Shown here piece by piece: positions 17,051 to 25,839 of a DNA stretch of 64,000 bases. Every line of letters starts with the position of its first letter. Position 1 is the first letter of the stretch. Both the position numbers and the translations under genes were made by a program. Source of the stretch: Corynebacterium mustelae (GTDB lineage Bacteria > Actinomycetota > Actinomycetes > Mycobacteriales > Mycobacteriaceae); the NCBI RefSeq assembly GCF_001020985.1, contig NZ_CP011542.1, positions 1,240,001-1,304,000 of the forward strand, in the 5' to 3' direction. Under the pieces are notes generated by a model that had not been told where the DNA came from, ran no database searches, and saw nothing but the letters and a program-made list of their open reading frames with translations.

Positions 17051-17805
17051 ATCCCTCGATCTCTGTCGTCATCCCAGCACTCAACGAAGAAGCAACCATT
17101 GCAAAAGTAATCACCGCCATTCGTGCCAATGCTCCTGCAAACCTCATCGAAATCCTGGTGATTGACGCAGATTCACACGATGCAACCGCCCAACGTGCAG
17201 TAGAGGCAGGTGCAACCGTGTACAACTGGCGCAAAATACTCCCGACAATCGATGTTCACCCGGGCAAAGGCGAATCACTCTGGCGCGGTGTCGCAGCGGC
17301 AAAAGGTGACATCATCGTATTTATCGACGCCGACCTCAACCACGTGCCACCTAAGATCGTCGAAAAGCTCACCGCGCCGTATAAAAATCCCGAAATTGCA
17401 TTGGTGAAAGCAGACTACACCCGTAGTTTCGGAAGTACACCCACCGGCGGTGGGCGCGTCACCGAACTCTGCGCCAAACCCCTCCTACGTGCACTATTCC
17501 CAGAATTATGCTTTATCAATCAACCACTAGGCGGCGAATACGCAATCCGACGCAGCGTGGCAACGAACCTCCCCTTCGTCGGCGGCTACGGGGTCGAAAT
17601 TGGTTTGCTTATCGACGTCGCACACACCCACGGTACACAGGCGATCACCCAAGTTCCGCTCGGAATACGCAGCCATAGAAACCGCCCCCTGGAACAACTT
17701 GGCCCGATGGCTGAAGTGGTAGCAACGGCGATCCTCACGCGCGCCGGGTGCCGCACCCAATCCCAGGTTTTCCAGCGACCTGCACTAAAGTCACTATCAA
17801 ACTGA
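17047..17805 (+). CDS. gpgS: Glucosyl-3-phosphoglycerate synthase
   Basis: This 252-residue GT-A (GT81) enzyme transfers glucose from a nucleotide sugar to 3-phosphoglycerate, the first step to glucosylglycerate and methylglucose polysaccharides. Visible motifs are SVVIPALNEEATIAKVI at the N-terminus, VIDADSHDAT, GKGESLWRGV, VFIDADLNHVPP with the metal-binding DxD, and LVKADYTRSF plus GGRVTELCAKPLLR for acceptor binding. The start ATG overlaps the folP2 stop by 4 bp. It is shorter than mycobacterial GpgS (about 320 residues) but holds the catalytic core. Confidence 0.85.
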   Translation: MNPSISVVIPALNEEATIAKVITAIRANAPANLIEILVIDADSHDATAQRAVEAGATVYNWRKILPTIDVHPGKGESLWRGVAAAKGDIIVFIDADLNHVPPKIVEKLTAPYKNPEIALVKADYTRSFGSTPTGGGRVTELCAKPLLRALFPELCFINQPLGGEYAIRRSVATNLPFVGGYGVEIGLLIDVAHTHGTQAITQVPLGIRSHRNRPLEQLGPMAEVVATAILTRAGCRTQSQVFQRPALKSLSN

Positions 17806-17826
17806 TACCGAGGAGAAGATGTAAGA

Positions 17827-18168
17827 ATGATTGTGGTTTCGTGGATCGTACTTTTTATTTTGGTGATCATTTGCGCCATCGCGTTTTTCTTCATCTTCGC
17901 CAACGTATTCACCAGCGGTGAGAAACTAGAGCCGATGGAATCAGCACCGGATGTAATCGCCAGTAACCGGGCAGCTGCTCAGAATGGGGATACCGAGGCC
18001 ATTCGGTTTGACACTGCAAAACGCGGGTACCAAACCGATCAAGTGGACGCATTGATCGCTGATCTGCTAGACATAATCGACGAGCTTAAAGATAAAAACG
18101 CAGGTTACAGTCATCTTCGGCCATCCGTTGCAACTGAAGTGAACCAGGCGGATCTTCGGGATATGTAA
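17827..18168 (+). CDS. Membrane-anchored DivIVA-domain small protein
   Basis: The 113-residue product starts with one strong membrane helix (IVVSWIVLFILVIICAIAFFFIF). After a short linker comes a DivIVA-like segment, AIRFDTAKRGYQTDQVDALIADLLDII, in which F-x(5)-GY-x(3)-QVD is the lipid-binding and coiled-coil start typical of DivIVA N-termini. A good ribosome-binding site (GGAGAAG) precedes ATG 17827. DivIVA proteins organise polar growth in Actinobacteria, so this short version may tether to Wag31 or the pole. It follows gpgS by 21 bp and is probably in the same transcript. Confidence 0.8.
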   Translation: MIVVSWIVLFILVIICAIAFFFIFANVFTSGEKLEPMESAPDVIASNRAAAQNGDTEAIRFDTAKRGYQTDQVDALIADLLDIIDELKDKNAGYSHLRPSVATEVNQADLRDM

Positions 18169-18308
18169 CCTAGACAAATGCAGTGAGTAAGCGCACCATT
18201 TCGCTGACCATACAAAAGGCTGACAAAACAGTTAAGATATGTAGTAATGCTGTGTTTTGCTTTCAGTGGGAAGGCAAGCAATAACAAGTTGGGAATGGTG
18301 AAAAATAC

Positions 18309-18479
18309 ATGGCTGCTATGAAGCCTCGCACCGGCAATGGTCCAATGGAAGCGGTCATTGAAAGTCGAAAAATCGTCATGCGGATACCCACCGATGGCGG
18401 GGGACGGCTGGTGATTGAACTTAACAAGGAGGAAGCAGCTGAGCTCGGCAGCTTGCTCACCGCGGTGGCTGAATCTTAA
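18309..18479 (+). CDS. DUF3117 small protein
   Basis: This 56-residue protein begins MAAMKPRTGNGPMEAVIESR and ends AELGSLLTAVAES. It is the highly conserved actinobacterial DUF3117, with the RIPTDGGGRLVIEL core. Its function is unknown. It is separated from the DivIVA-like gene by 140 bp that contain a TTAAGATATG stretch usable as a promoter. Confidence 0.9.
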   Translation: MAAMKPRTGNGPMEAVIESRKIVMRIPTDGGGRLVIELNKEEAAELGSLLTAVAES

Positions 18480-18560
18480 CCCACTTGCACCTTGGGTTCG
18501 TCGATGAAATACAAGACGAATCCTTTTTTCATGTCGTAAATCTTCAAGGAGTAACCCGCA

Positions 18561-19427
18561 GTGCTTGCTGATATCATCGATTTGCTCACCGACCCCATCG
18601 ATGGCACCCCGTTAACCGGGGTTGACGGTTTTAGCCGGTTAGTTTCCGAATCAGGGCACTCATTTGACGTGGCGAAGCAAGGCTATGTGACTCTCGCTGG
18701 TGGCGCGGGTTTGCGGTACAGCGGCGACGATCTTTCCATGATCCAAGCCCGGGAAACCTTTCTCTCCTCTGGGCATTTCGCACCATTTGTCGAGGCCATA
18801 TCAACCACGGTTGCCCAGGTTTTCGACGACTCTGGGATGCCTGATGACACCGAACCCGCAATTGTCGAAATAGGGGCCGGAACCGGCTATTACTTGTCGC
18901 ATATTCTTGACTCCATCCATAATTCGCGCGGAATTGGTATTGACGTCTCGGTTCCAGCGGCCAAGATTTTAGCGAAGTGCCACCCCCGGGTTGGTGCAGT
19001 GGTCGCGGACGCTTGGGCGCGCCTACCGATAAAAGACGCAAGCGTGGACGCCATCGCAGTGGTCTTCGCCCCGCGCAACGCCTCTGAATTTGCCAGGATT
19101 CTCAAACCCGAAGGCGAAGTCATCGTCATGACCCCGCAGGCCGGACATCTGGCGGAGCTGCGGGAACCACTAGGGATTATCGATGTGGAAAAGGGCAAAA
19201 TCGACCGAATGCTTGAGCAAGCATCAGGGCATTTGGTACCAGTGACGGAACCAGAAACCATTGAATTTGTGATGCAGCTAGACCAAGACTCTATCGCTAC
19301 CCAGATTGGTATGAGCCCATCAGCTAGGCACATTCACCCTGACATTCTTGCCGAGCGTATCGCCACCTTGCCCACCACAATGGCAGTGACCGCGCGTGCG
19401 ACGATTACCAGACTAGGTAAGGCTTAA
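18561..19427 (+). CDS. RlmA-like SAM-dependent rRNA (guanine-N1) methyltransferase
   Basis: A 288-residue class I methyltransferase with the SAM-binding motif VEIGAGTGYYLSHIL, IGIDVSVPAAKILAK and VVFAPRNASEFARILKPEGE. The N-terminal block (LLTDPIDGTPL, GHSFDVAKQGYV) aligns with the RlmA/TlrB N-terminus, which methylates G745 or G748 of 23S rRNA. The four zinc-binding cysteines of classical RlmA are absent, so the N-terminal domain must fold without zinc. The start is GTG 18561 with AAGGAG upstream. Relatives can affect macrolide sensitivity; that is not shown here. Confidence 0.8.
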   Translation: MLADIIDLLTDPIDGTPLTGVDGFSRLVSESGHSFDVAKQGYVTLAGGAGLRYSGDDLSMIQARETFLSSGHFAPFVEAISTTVAQVFDDSGMPDDTEPAIVEIGAGTGYYLSHILDSIHNSRGIGIDVSVPAAKILAKCHPRVGAVVADAWARLPIKDASVDAIAVVFAPRNASEFARILKPEGEVIVMTPQAGHLAELREPLGIIDVEKGKIDRMLEQASGHLVPVTEPETIEFVMQLDQDSIATQIGMSPSARHIHPDILAERIATLPTTMAVTARATITRLGKA

Positions 19428-19436
19428 AAGCTTGAC

Positions 19437-19967
19437 ATGATGAATAAAATCATCGTCGCTGGGGTTTCCGGAGCAGGTAAGAGCACTTTATGTAAAAAGA
19501 TCGCTGTATTAACCGGGATTGACTACACAGAACTAGATAGTTTGTACCATGGCCCGCACTGGATAGAGCGAGAGACTTTCATGACCGATGTGGTTGAAAT
19601 GGTACGTTGCCCTAGCTTTATCTGTGAATGGCAGTATCCGCAGGCAAGAGACACACTTGCGGCCAATGCCGAGGTATTAATTTGGCTTGATTTCCCATAC
19701 TGGCGGGTGGTATTCCCACAATTGATGTATCGGACAATACGTCGGAGGATTACAGGTGAACCGCTATGGTCAGGAAACCGCGAACCTCCACTGTGGCGAG
19801 TCTTGGTGGATTCCGATCATGTAATCCGTTGGTCAATGAAAACCCGACACGATCTGAAGCACCTTATCAAAACAACAGCGAACAAGTACCCGCAACTAAA
19901 AGTCCTTCGGTTTAAAAACCATAATGAAGTACAGCGCTGGTTGAATTCGGTTATCATAAAACGGTGA
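19437..19967 (+). CDS. P-loop kinase, adenylate-kinase/topology-modulation-protein-like
   Basis: A 176-residue nucleoside-kinase-fold protein with the P-loop GVSGAGKSTLCKK at residues 9-21. TELDSLYHGPHW resembles the substrate-side motif of FlaR/topology-modulation proteins, followed by FICEWQYPQARDTLAANAEVLIWLDFP (Walker-B-like end) and the lid region RTIRRRITGEPLW. The true substrate is unknown. It lies 10 bp after the methyltransferase and overlaps the serpin gene by GTGA (19964-19967), so all three are probably translated from one mRNA. Confidence 0.8.
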   Translation: MMNKIIVAGVSGAGKSTLCKKIAVLTGIDYTELDSLYHGPHWIERETFMTDVVEMVRCPSFICEWQYPQARDTLAANAEVLIWLDFPYWRVVFPQLMYRTIRRRITGEPLWSGNREPPLWRVLVDSDHVIRWSMKTRHDLKHLIKTTANKYPQLKVLRFKNHNEVQRWLNSVIIKR

Positions 19968-20917
19968 AATCACCGATTGACCTGTATCAACTAGGTTGCA
20001 GGATTCTTCAGTCAGGTAGTGCCAACAGTGTTGTAAGCCCGGTTGGGGCAGCGGTGTCATACGCTGCTAACACAGCTGAACGTAATCTGGCTGAGTATCT
20101 TTCAATGTGGCGGCGGTGGGCAGGAACCCCCACGACACAGCCAGAGAATCAGCCAGTGGTGACCATTTCTACCAGGATTGTTCATGTGCCTGAGATTAAG
20201 GTTCCTGACTTTGGGCACATTCCCGAGGTTGAGGTAGCAGCGGGGGAGATAACCCAGGAAGATCTAGACCGGTGGGTGCAGAAAGCCTCCGCAGGATTGA
20301 TTATGCAGTCGGCGATTAAACCTACTTCGAATCTGGAAAAAGTTGTGCAGAATGTAGTGATGTTCGCTGCCACATGGCAGTATCCATTCCAAGCGGCTAA
20401 TACATCTGTAGAAGATTTCACCACCGCCACCGGTGACGTGATCCCCACCCCGATGATGCGAAGCGATTACGCATTGATTCCGGCACTTAAAAACCCACGG
20501 TGGCAATCGGTTCGGTTAAATTACAGTGATACGGGGCTGGCTGCTTTTATCCTCATGCCGCAAACCTTCGAGCCAGTAACTGCGCAGGAACTGCTTGAGG
20601 CCGTGGCGGAAGTAAATATCACCGAGGAAACACGTGTAGATTTGCATCTTCCCAAGCTGGAGCTAGAATCTGCCAGCGATTGCAGCATGCTTTTCGACGG
20701 TTCCACCGACCTTGTCCATCAAGCAACCCAACAGGCGATGCTGCGGGTGGATGAAGAAGGCACTGTTGCCGGAATTGTCACCGAAGTGGCGATCGCTTCC
20801 ATGCTGCGTGATCCGGTGGAACGCTTTAGCTTTGACAGGCCATTTTACGTAGTAATAGCCGACACCAGCGGCCTTTATCCGCTGGTCATTGGATACGTGG
20901 CTAATCCGGCTGGTTAG
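19964..20917 (+). CDS. Serpin-family protein (bacterial serine protease inhibitor homolog)
   Basis: This 317-residue protein shows serpin landmarks in order: SANSVVSPVGAAVSYA (helix B region), LEKVVQNVVMFAATWQYPF (strand 3A), then TPMMRS, AAFILMPQ, VDLHLPKLELES, HQATQQAMLRVDEEGT (strand 5A and start of the reactive loop) and SFDRPFYVVIADTSG with VIGYVANP at the end. The loop from about 262 to 290 starts EEGTVAGIVTEVA, so the P15 Gly, P14 Thr and P12 Ala of inhibitory serpins are kept, but P10 and P9 are Ile and Val. Counting from the hinge gives Met as P1, counting back from the C-terminus gives Arg. At 317 residues it is shorter than the usual 350-400, mostly lacking N-terminal helices. There is no signal peptide. 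GTG 19964 overlaps the kinase stop. Confidence 0.8.
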   Translation: MKSPIDLYQLGCRILQSGSANSVVSPVGAAVSYAANTAERNLAEYLSMWRRWAGTPTTQPENQPVVTISTRIVHVPEIKVPDFGHIPEVEVAAGEITQEDLDRWVQKASAGLIMQSAIKPTSNLEKVVQNVVMFAATWQYPFQAANTSVEDFTTATGDVIPTPMMRSDYALIPALKNPRWQSVRLNYSDTGLAAFILMPQTFEPVTAQELLEAVAEVNITEETRVDLHLPKLELESASDCSMLFDGSTDLVHQATQQAMLRVDEEGTVAGIVTEVAIASMLRDPVERFSFDRPFYVVIADTSGLYPLVIGYVANPAG

Positions 20918-22365
20918 CGAATAACCCCTTCGTCGATTGCATCAAGGTAGTCGTTCATAAGCGACATTGTGGGGGTAATCACATCGTAATGCTCCACCTC
21001 GACGCCCTTGGTGTGATGGATGATAAAGTCCTCACAGGTTCCAGTGAAATATACCCGGCTAGCCAAAGCGACCTGGCCACCATCGGCGAAAACCTCCACC
21101 GTGGAACCATCAGTGACAATAGTGACCGCATCGGTGTCGTCCTCACCCAAAGGAGCCACTGCAACTGCATCACCCGAGTGGTGGGGATTCATGGAACGGT
21201 CTAGTTCCAGATGGTCACCATAATGCGTGATCGTTGCAGCAACCTGACCGATGGAGTCGATCAGCTCCACTGTGAGCGATTCACCAGGAGGTACTTCGAA
21301 AACCATGGTGAAAACTTTGGCGTGATCTGACTCTTCAACAGCGTGAATCAAACCGGCGGCGGGAGTTTGATAGAGGACCCCATCTTGTAATGTCACCCGG
21401 CGAGGAAGGGACAGACAGTTGGCCCAATCTTCCTTCAGGTAACTTTCATGCTGATGTCCATCATCGAGTCTGCCTACACCATTCATCAGGCCGAAGATAT
21501 GGGCATCGTTGTAGGACTTCATCAAATCTGGGGTGCGACAATATTGGTTGGTATTACGCGGACGCGTGAAATCATGTCCATGATCTATGCGTCTAAAAGG
21601 TTCAGATACGGTGAAGGTTGTACCAGATAAAGTACCCACCAAGTAACCAGAAATATCAATGCCACCCTGCTCAATGGTGATGATGAGAACGTCATAAAGC
21701 TCGTCCCGCACCTCGTCCCGTAACCGGATGATCCGAGGTGAGACGATACATGCACTATCAATTCCTGTCTCACCGACGAATGAAAGTGGTCCTTGCAACT
21801 GCCATGTCAAACCGTCAGATGACCGTAGAATCACCAATATTGGATCATCTGCACTACCAGTCACCGCCAACATGAGCCAATCTTGATGTCCATATTCCCG
21901 ATCGGAACTATCCTGCCAATCAGGAACCACGCACGGCGAGCGGAATCTGGTCAACCCTGCTTGGTCGCCCACAACTTCGCCTAATCGCTGCACATTGGGA
22001 TCGACTTCCCATGGAATGTCACTGACCGTTTCTGTGGTAGCGACAATATCGCCAATTTTCGCAGCATGGATACTACGCCCAGCTTCGGTTACTGCGGTGA
22101 AATAGAGCATGACATCGTCACCAATTGTGACAACTGAGCCTGCTCGAAGGTCAATCTCCCCAGTATCTGGGGCGAGTACGTCATCGCATTCTTCAAACAC
22201 GAAAGGCTCGTCTTCTGCGAATTGGTGAGCCCACCGTGCCCCTTCGGTGTCACGCGGTCGGAATTGGTGGAAGATGTGCCAACTCTCGCCATCGAAAAGC
22301 GCGCCCGCAGGGGCATCCAAAATTCCAGTCCCGGGCGTTACATGTAGTTCAGGGCGATGTGTCAT
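20914..22365 (-). CDS. GH32-like protein with altered catalytic motifs
   Basis: The 483-residue product has the two-domain GH32 layout: a five-bladed propeller start (GILDAPAGALFDGESWHIFHQFRPRDTEG) and a C-terminal beta-sandwich with the typical VTIVTDGSTVEVFADGG. GH32 enzymes hydrolyse sucrose or fructans. Here the WMNDPNG motif is reduced to LDAPAG (the Asp nucleophile may remain), the FRDP motif reads FRSP (Asp lost) and the ECP acid/base motif reads SACIVSP (Glu lost). No signal peptide is seen. It lies downstream of glgA on the same strand, with AAGGAGAG upstream of ATG 22365, and ends in a TTAG overlap with the serpin gene. A non-hydrolytic or carbohydrate-binding role is possible. Confidence 0.75.
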   Translation of the reverse strand: MTHRPELHVTPGTGILDAPAGALFDGESWHIFHQFRPRDTEGARWAHQFAEDEPFVFEECDDVLAPDTGEIDLRAGSVVTIGDDVMLYFTAVTEAGRSIHAAKIGDIVATTETVSDIPWEVDPNVQRLGEVVGDQAGLTRFRSPCVVPDWQDSSDREYGHQDWLMLAVTGSADDPILVILRSSDGLTWQLQGPLSFVGETGIDSACIVSPRIIRLRDEVRDELYDVLIITIEQGGIDISGYLVGTLSGTTFTVSEPFRRIDHGHDFTRPRNTNQYCRTPDLMKSYNDAHIFGLMNGVGRLDDGHQHESYLKEDWANCLSLPRRVTLQDGVLYQTPAAGLIHAVEESDHAKVFTMVFEVPPGESLTVELIDSIGQVAATITHYGDHLELDRSMNPHHSGDAVAVAPLGEDDTDAVTIVTDGSTVEVFADGGQVALASRVYFTGTCEDFIIHHTKGVEVEHYDVITPTMSLMNDYLDAIDEGVIR

Positions 22366-22408
22366 CTGGGGGATCTCTCCTTGTCCGGAAATGAGAACAG
22401 CACGTCAG

Positions 22409-22452
22409 CCCCGAGGGTAGTAGCAAACTGAAAATCCTGCAGAACCTCGGGG
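22409..22452. other. Inverted repeat between glgA and the GH32-like gene
   Basis: The arms CCCCGAGG (22409-22416) and CCTCGGGG (22445-22452) could form an 8-bp stem with a 28-nt loop. It has no T-run, so it may be a weak terminator or a processing site rather than a strong terminator. Confidence 0.35.
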
Positions 22453-22501
22453 GCGACCACGTTGGAAAAACACACCTTCGGTGGTTTCCGACGTGGGAAA
22501 A

Positions 22502-23674
22502 CTACATCAGCGACCGATAAACATCCACGGTTTGCTGCGCAATCGTATCCCAAGAGAAGTCCGAAACTGCGCGGTCACGTCCAGCCACACCAAATTTCTT
22601 TGCACGCTCTCTGTCTGCCACCATCTGATTAACCGCAGCAGCAAGATCACGTTCGAAACCCGTCGCATCCGCCTCATCATAGTGAACCAATGTTCCCGTT
22701 TTGCCATCAACGACAACCTCAGGAATACCACCCACATCAGAAGCAACAACCGCAGTTCCGCAGGCCATGGCCTCTAGATTGACGATGCCCAGCGGTTCAT
22801 AGATTGACGGGCACACGAAGCAATCCGCAGCGGTGAGGATCTCTTGGATCTTCTCTTTTGGCAACATTTCCTGCACCCACACGATTCCGTCACGTTCCGC
22901 CTGCAGCTTGGCAACCAACGACGCCGTCTGCTCCGCGATCTCTGGGGTGTCCGGCGCTCCTGCACACAGCACGAGCTGCACACCATCATCGAAATGCCGG
23001 GCGGCTTTAACCAGGTGATTCACGCCTTTTTGGCGAGTTATCCGGCCTACGAAAGCAACAATTGGCCGATCCGGATCTATTCCTAATTCCCGCAGAATCG
23101 AATCCTCCGCGGCATCAAAAGTTGGGCGCGGCTGCCACAGCTTCGTATCGATCCCATTCAGCACCACATGAACTTTGTCGGCATCCACTCGCGGGTAGGC
23201 ACGAAGCAACGCTTCTTTCATTCCTTCTGAAACCGCAATCACTGCATCTGCATACTCCATTGTGTTTCGTTCCGACCAAGAAGAAACTTCGTAGCCGCCC
23301 CCTAATTGTTCCCGCTTCCATGGACGATCCGGTTCCAAAGAATGCGCTGTGGCAATATGGGGAATACCGTGCAATAGCCCGGCTAAATGACCACCTAAAC
23401 CCGTGTACCAGGTGTGGGTATGGACGACATCGGCGGCTTTGGCAGCCTCGGCCATCCGCAACCCAGTGGAAAGAGTTTGAATTGCCGGATTAGCAGACGC
23501 TAGCGCCTCATCTACGCCGTGGACATAGACATCTTTCTCATCCCGCGGCGCGCCCATGCAATGCACATCAACATCAACGATATCGCGCATATATCGGGTT
23601 AGTTCGGTAACGTGTACTCCCGCCCCGCCATAGATCTCTGGCGGATATTCTTTTGTCATCATTGCAACTCTCAT
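22502..23674 (-). CDS. glgA: Glycogen synthase, actinobacterial GT4 type
   Basis: This 390-residue GT-B glycosyltransferase extends alpha-1,4-glucan from a nucleotide glucose donor. Motifs are KEYPPEIYGGAGVHVTEL at the N-terminus, VNHLVKAARHFDDGVQLVLC, FVGRITRQKGVNH and the donor-site SIYEPLGIVNLEAMACG with the E-x7-E pair. The length and the GT4-like end match the corynebacterial GlgA class rather than the GT5 enzyme of enterobacteria. ATG 23674 is leaderless: TAAGTT lies 7 nt before it. It is divergent from glgC, 101 bp apart. Confidence 0.9.
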   Translation of the reverse strand: MRVAMMTKEYPPEIYGGAGVHVTELTRYMRDIVDVDVHCMGAPRDEKDVYVHGVDEALASANPAIQTLSTGLRMAEAAKAADVVHTHTWYTGLGGHLAGLLHGIPHIATAHSLEPDRPWKREQLGGGYEVSSWSERNTMEYADAVIAVSEGMKEALLRAYPRVDADKVHVVLNGIDTKLWQPRPTFDAAEDSILRELGIDPDRPIVAFVGRITRQKGVNHLVKAARHFDDGVQLVLCAGAPDTPEIAEQTASLVAKLQAERDGIVWVQEMLPKEKIQEILTAADCFVCPSIYEPLGIVNLEAMACGTAVVASDVGGIPEVVVDGKTGTLVHYDEADATGFERDLAAAVNQMVADRERAKKFGVAGRDRAVSDFSWDTIAQQTVDVYRSLM

Positions 23675-23681
23675 AACTTAA

Positions 23682-23687
23682 AACTTA
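23682..23687 (-). promoter_or_regulatory. -10 element of glgA (leaderless)
   Basis: TAAGTT on the minus strand is followed by 7 nt and ATG 23674, with no ribosome-binding site. Confidence 0.5.
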
Positions 23688-23762
23688 GCCCGGTTGCGTA
23701 ACAATTGTTGGTGTTATTTATCGCATTTCCGCAATCACCAAGCAAAGTTCGGAAAACCCATA

Positions 23763-23768
23763 TAGATT
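23763..23768 (+). promoter_or_regulatory. -10 element of glgC (leaderless)
   Basis: TAGATT is followed by 7 nt and GTG 23776. It faces the glgA promoter across the 101-bp divergent region. Confidence 0.5.
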
Positions 23769-23775
23769 GGGCAGA

Positions 23776-24993
23776 GTGAGGAGTCAAAACAACGTTTTAG
23801 CAATCGTTCTCGCTGGCGGCGAAGGAAAGCGCTTATTTCCGCTCACAGAGGATCGCGCAAAGCCAGCGGTACCATTCGGCGGCACGTATCGTCTTATCGA
23901 CTTCGTGCTTTCCAACCTGGTCAACGCCGGATACCTAAAAATCTGTGTGCTTACCCAATACAAGTCGCATTCATTAGACCGGCATATTTCCCAATCGTGG
24001 CAATTCACCGGACCGACCGCCCAATACATCGCATCGGTTCCGGCTCAGCAACGCCTTGGCAAACACTGGTACCTGGGGTCGGCGGACGCAATTTTGCAGT
24101 CGCTTAACCTCATTTATGACGAAAAACCCGATTATGTGATTGTATTCGGTGCTGATCACGTCTACCGGATGGACCCAGAACAAATGGTCGCTGAGCATAT
24201 TGCCTCTGGTAAAGCCGTATCAGTAGCTGGCATTCGTATCCCACGGTCGGAGGCTAAAGCATTTGGTTGCTTGCAGGCTGACGACGAAGGAAACATCACT
24301 GAATTCCTAGAAAAACCAGAAAACCCGCCCGGAACTCCAGACGATCCGGACATGACTTACGCCTCCATGGGCAATTACGTTTTCACCACCAAAGACCTGG
24401 TGGAGGCACTCAAAGCCGACGAGATTAACCCGGACTCTACCCACGACATGGGTGGCGATATCATCCCGTATTTCGTGGCCAAAGGTAACGCCCACGTCTA
24501 TGATTTCTCCAATAATCACGTACCGGGTTCGACCGACCGGGATCGGGGGTACTGGCGGGATGTGGGCACCATCGACGCATTTTACGAAGCCCACATGGAT
24601 CTGATTTCGGTACACCCGATCTTCAATCTGTATAACCAGCAGTGGCCAATCCGTTCCACCGACCTAGGTGAATTACCGCCAGCGAAGTTCGTTCAAGGCG
24701 GCATCGCCCAATCCTCAATGGTGGCCCAAGGGTCGATCATTTCCGCCGCTACGGTTCGCAATTCGGTGCTTTCTACTGATGTGATGGTGGAAGAAGGTGC
24801 AACCGTGGAAGGCTCAGTGTTGATGCCTGGTGTCCGCATCGGAAAAGGTGCAGTGGTGCGTCACGCCATTCTTGATAAAAACGTGGTGGTATCTGAAGGC
24901 ACTTTGATTGGTGTTGACCACCAACGGGATGCTGAACGCTTTGCCATCAGCCCCGGTGGGGTGGTTGTGGTGGGCAAGAACACCGTCGTTTAA
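23776..24993 (+). CDS. glgC: Glucose-1-phosphate adenylyltransferase
   Basis: GlgC makes ADP-glucose from glucose-1-phosphate and ATP for glycogen synthesis. The 405-residue protein has the nucleotidyl-transferase signature [33 protein letters not shown], the catalytic region [11 protein letters not shown], the substrate-binding [10 protein letters not shown] and a C-terminal left-handed beta-helix ([23 protein letters not shown]). I chose GTG 23776 because it fits a leaderless start; a TTG at 23767 would overlap the -10 region. A strong terminator follows 30 bp after the stop. Confidence 0.93.
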   Translation: MRSQNNVLAIVLAGGEGKRLFPLTEDRAKPAVPFGGTYRLIDFVLSNLVNAGYLKICVLTQYKSHSLDRHISQSWQFTGPTAQYIASVPAQQRLGKHWYLGSADAILQSLNLIYDEKPDYVIVFGADHVYRMDPEQMVAEHIASGKAVSVAGIRIPRSEAKAFGCLQADDEGNITEFLEKPENPPGTPDDPDMTYASMGNYVFTTKDLVEALKADEINPDSTHDMGGDIIPYFVAKGNAHVYDFSNNHVPGSTDRDRGYWRDVGTIDAFYEAHMDLISVHPIFNLYNQQWPIRSTDLGELPPAKFVQGGIAQSSMVAQGSIISAATVRNSVLSTDVMVEEGATVEGSVLMPGVRIGKGAVVRHAILDKNVVVSEGTLIGVDHQRDAERFAISPGGVVVVGKNTVV

Positions 24994-25022
24994 ACCGCTG
25001 GATATTCCCGTGGCTCCCACGT

Positions 25023-25065
25023 AACCGGCTGGGTGAGAGTAAAAACCCTCACCCAGCCGGTTTTT
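25023..25065. terminator. Strong bidirectional terminator after glgC
   Basis: A 15-bp perfect stem (AACCGGCTGGGTGAG at 25023-25037 with CTCACCCAGCCGGTT at 25048-25062) is followed by TTT on the plus strand. It separates glgC from the convergent beta-helix gene at 25069. Confidence 0.9.
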
Positions 25066-25068
25066 GCA

Positions 25069-25839
25069 TTAGCAATCCCACATTTCGGGTAGGGTTTCGG
25101 CGAAGGTGGCGATGTGGCGGTAGTGTTGTGCCCATAAAGATCGTGTTTCGCCGTGGTCGATGTAGCGGTCGGCGGTGAGGTCGACGATTTTTTCTGCTTC
25201 TTTATGCATTTGTTCTGGGGTTCCTGCCCAGCTGTTTGGCCAGTGGCAGATGTAGGGTTCGTCGTTTTTCATGTGGACGATTGATACGATGCTGCCGTAG
25301 CTTCCGACGGGGGATAGCGTGATGAGGTGTTGCTGACTGGTGATTTCGATTGGGCGTGGAACATTAAAGACGAACCCGTTTGAGTTCAGGTAACAATTGA
25401 TGATCCCTGAGGCGGTTAGACGGAGTGATCCGTGTATCTGTGCTTCTGGTCCGATCGTTAGATCACCAGCCAGCCATACGTTGTCAGTAACGTGACCACC
25501 AGCAACATGAACGGCATCACGAATCTCAGCAGTTCCAGATACAGTGGCGGTTCCGGCGACCAAAGCTGTCCCATTGATTACTGCCTTTCCAAAGACTGCC
25601 GCGTTGTCCTTGATACGCGCCCGGCCGATCGCGGAAGCACGGCCAAATAATTCTGCTTCATCAGAAACCCAAGCGGCATCGCGAAGGCGAGGTTTGCGCC
25701 CGCTAGGAGGCTCTAACCAACCTCCTACATCACCTGCTTTGACTCGTTGTTTGGGAAGATCACGGGTGGCGCGGATACGGAATAACCGAACGCCGTGGGA
25801 ATTGATTTTTGATTCGTCAGTTAGCTCGTAATGCAGCAT
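25069..25839 (-). CDS. Left-handed beta-helix (hexapeptide-repeat) protein, YdcK-like
   Basis: A 256-residue protein. After an N-terminal strand-rich part (VRLFRIRATRDLPKQRVKAGDVGGWLEPPSG) it has about 13 hexapeptide turns (DAAWVSDEAELFGRASAIGRARIKDNAAVFGKA and onwards to GPEAQIHGSL), then a mixed domain with YICHWPNSWAGTPEQM. This resembles YdcK and phage-borne beta-helix proteins of unknown function. Its ATG overlaps the TAA of the upstream gene (TAATG), showing translational coupling within a three-gene operon. Confidence 0.75.
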   Translation of the reverse strand: MLHYELTDESKINSHGVRLFRIRATRDLPKQRVKAGDVGGWLEPPSGRKPRLRDAAWVSDEAELFGRASAIGRARIKDNAAVFGKAVINGTALVAGTATVSGTAEIRDAVHVAGGHVTDNVWLAGDLTIGPEAQIHGSLRLTASGIINCYLNSNGFVFNVPRPIEITSQQHLITLSPVGSYGSIVSIVHMKNDEPYICHWPNSWAGTPEQMHKEAEKIVDLTADRYIDHGETRSLWAQHYRHIATFAETLPEMWDC

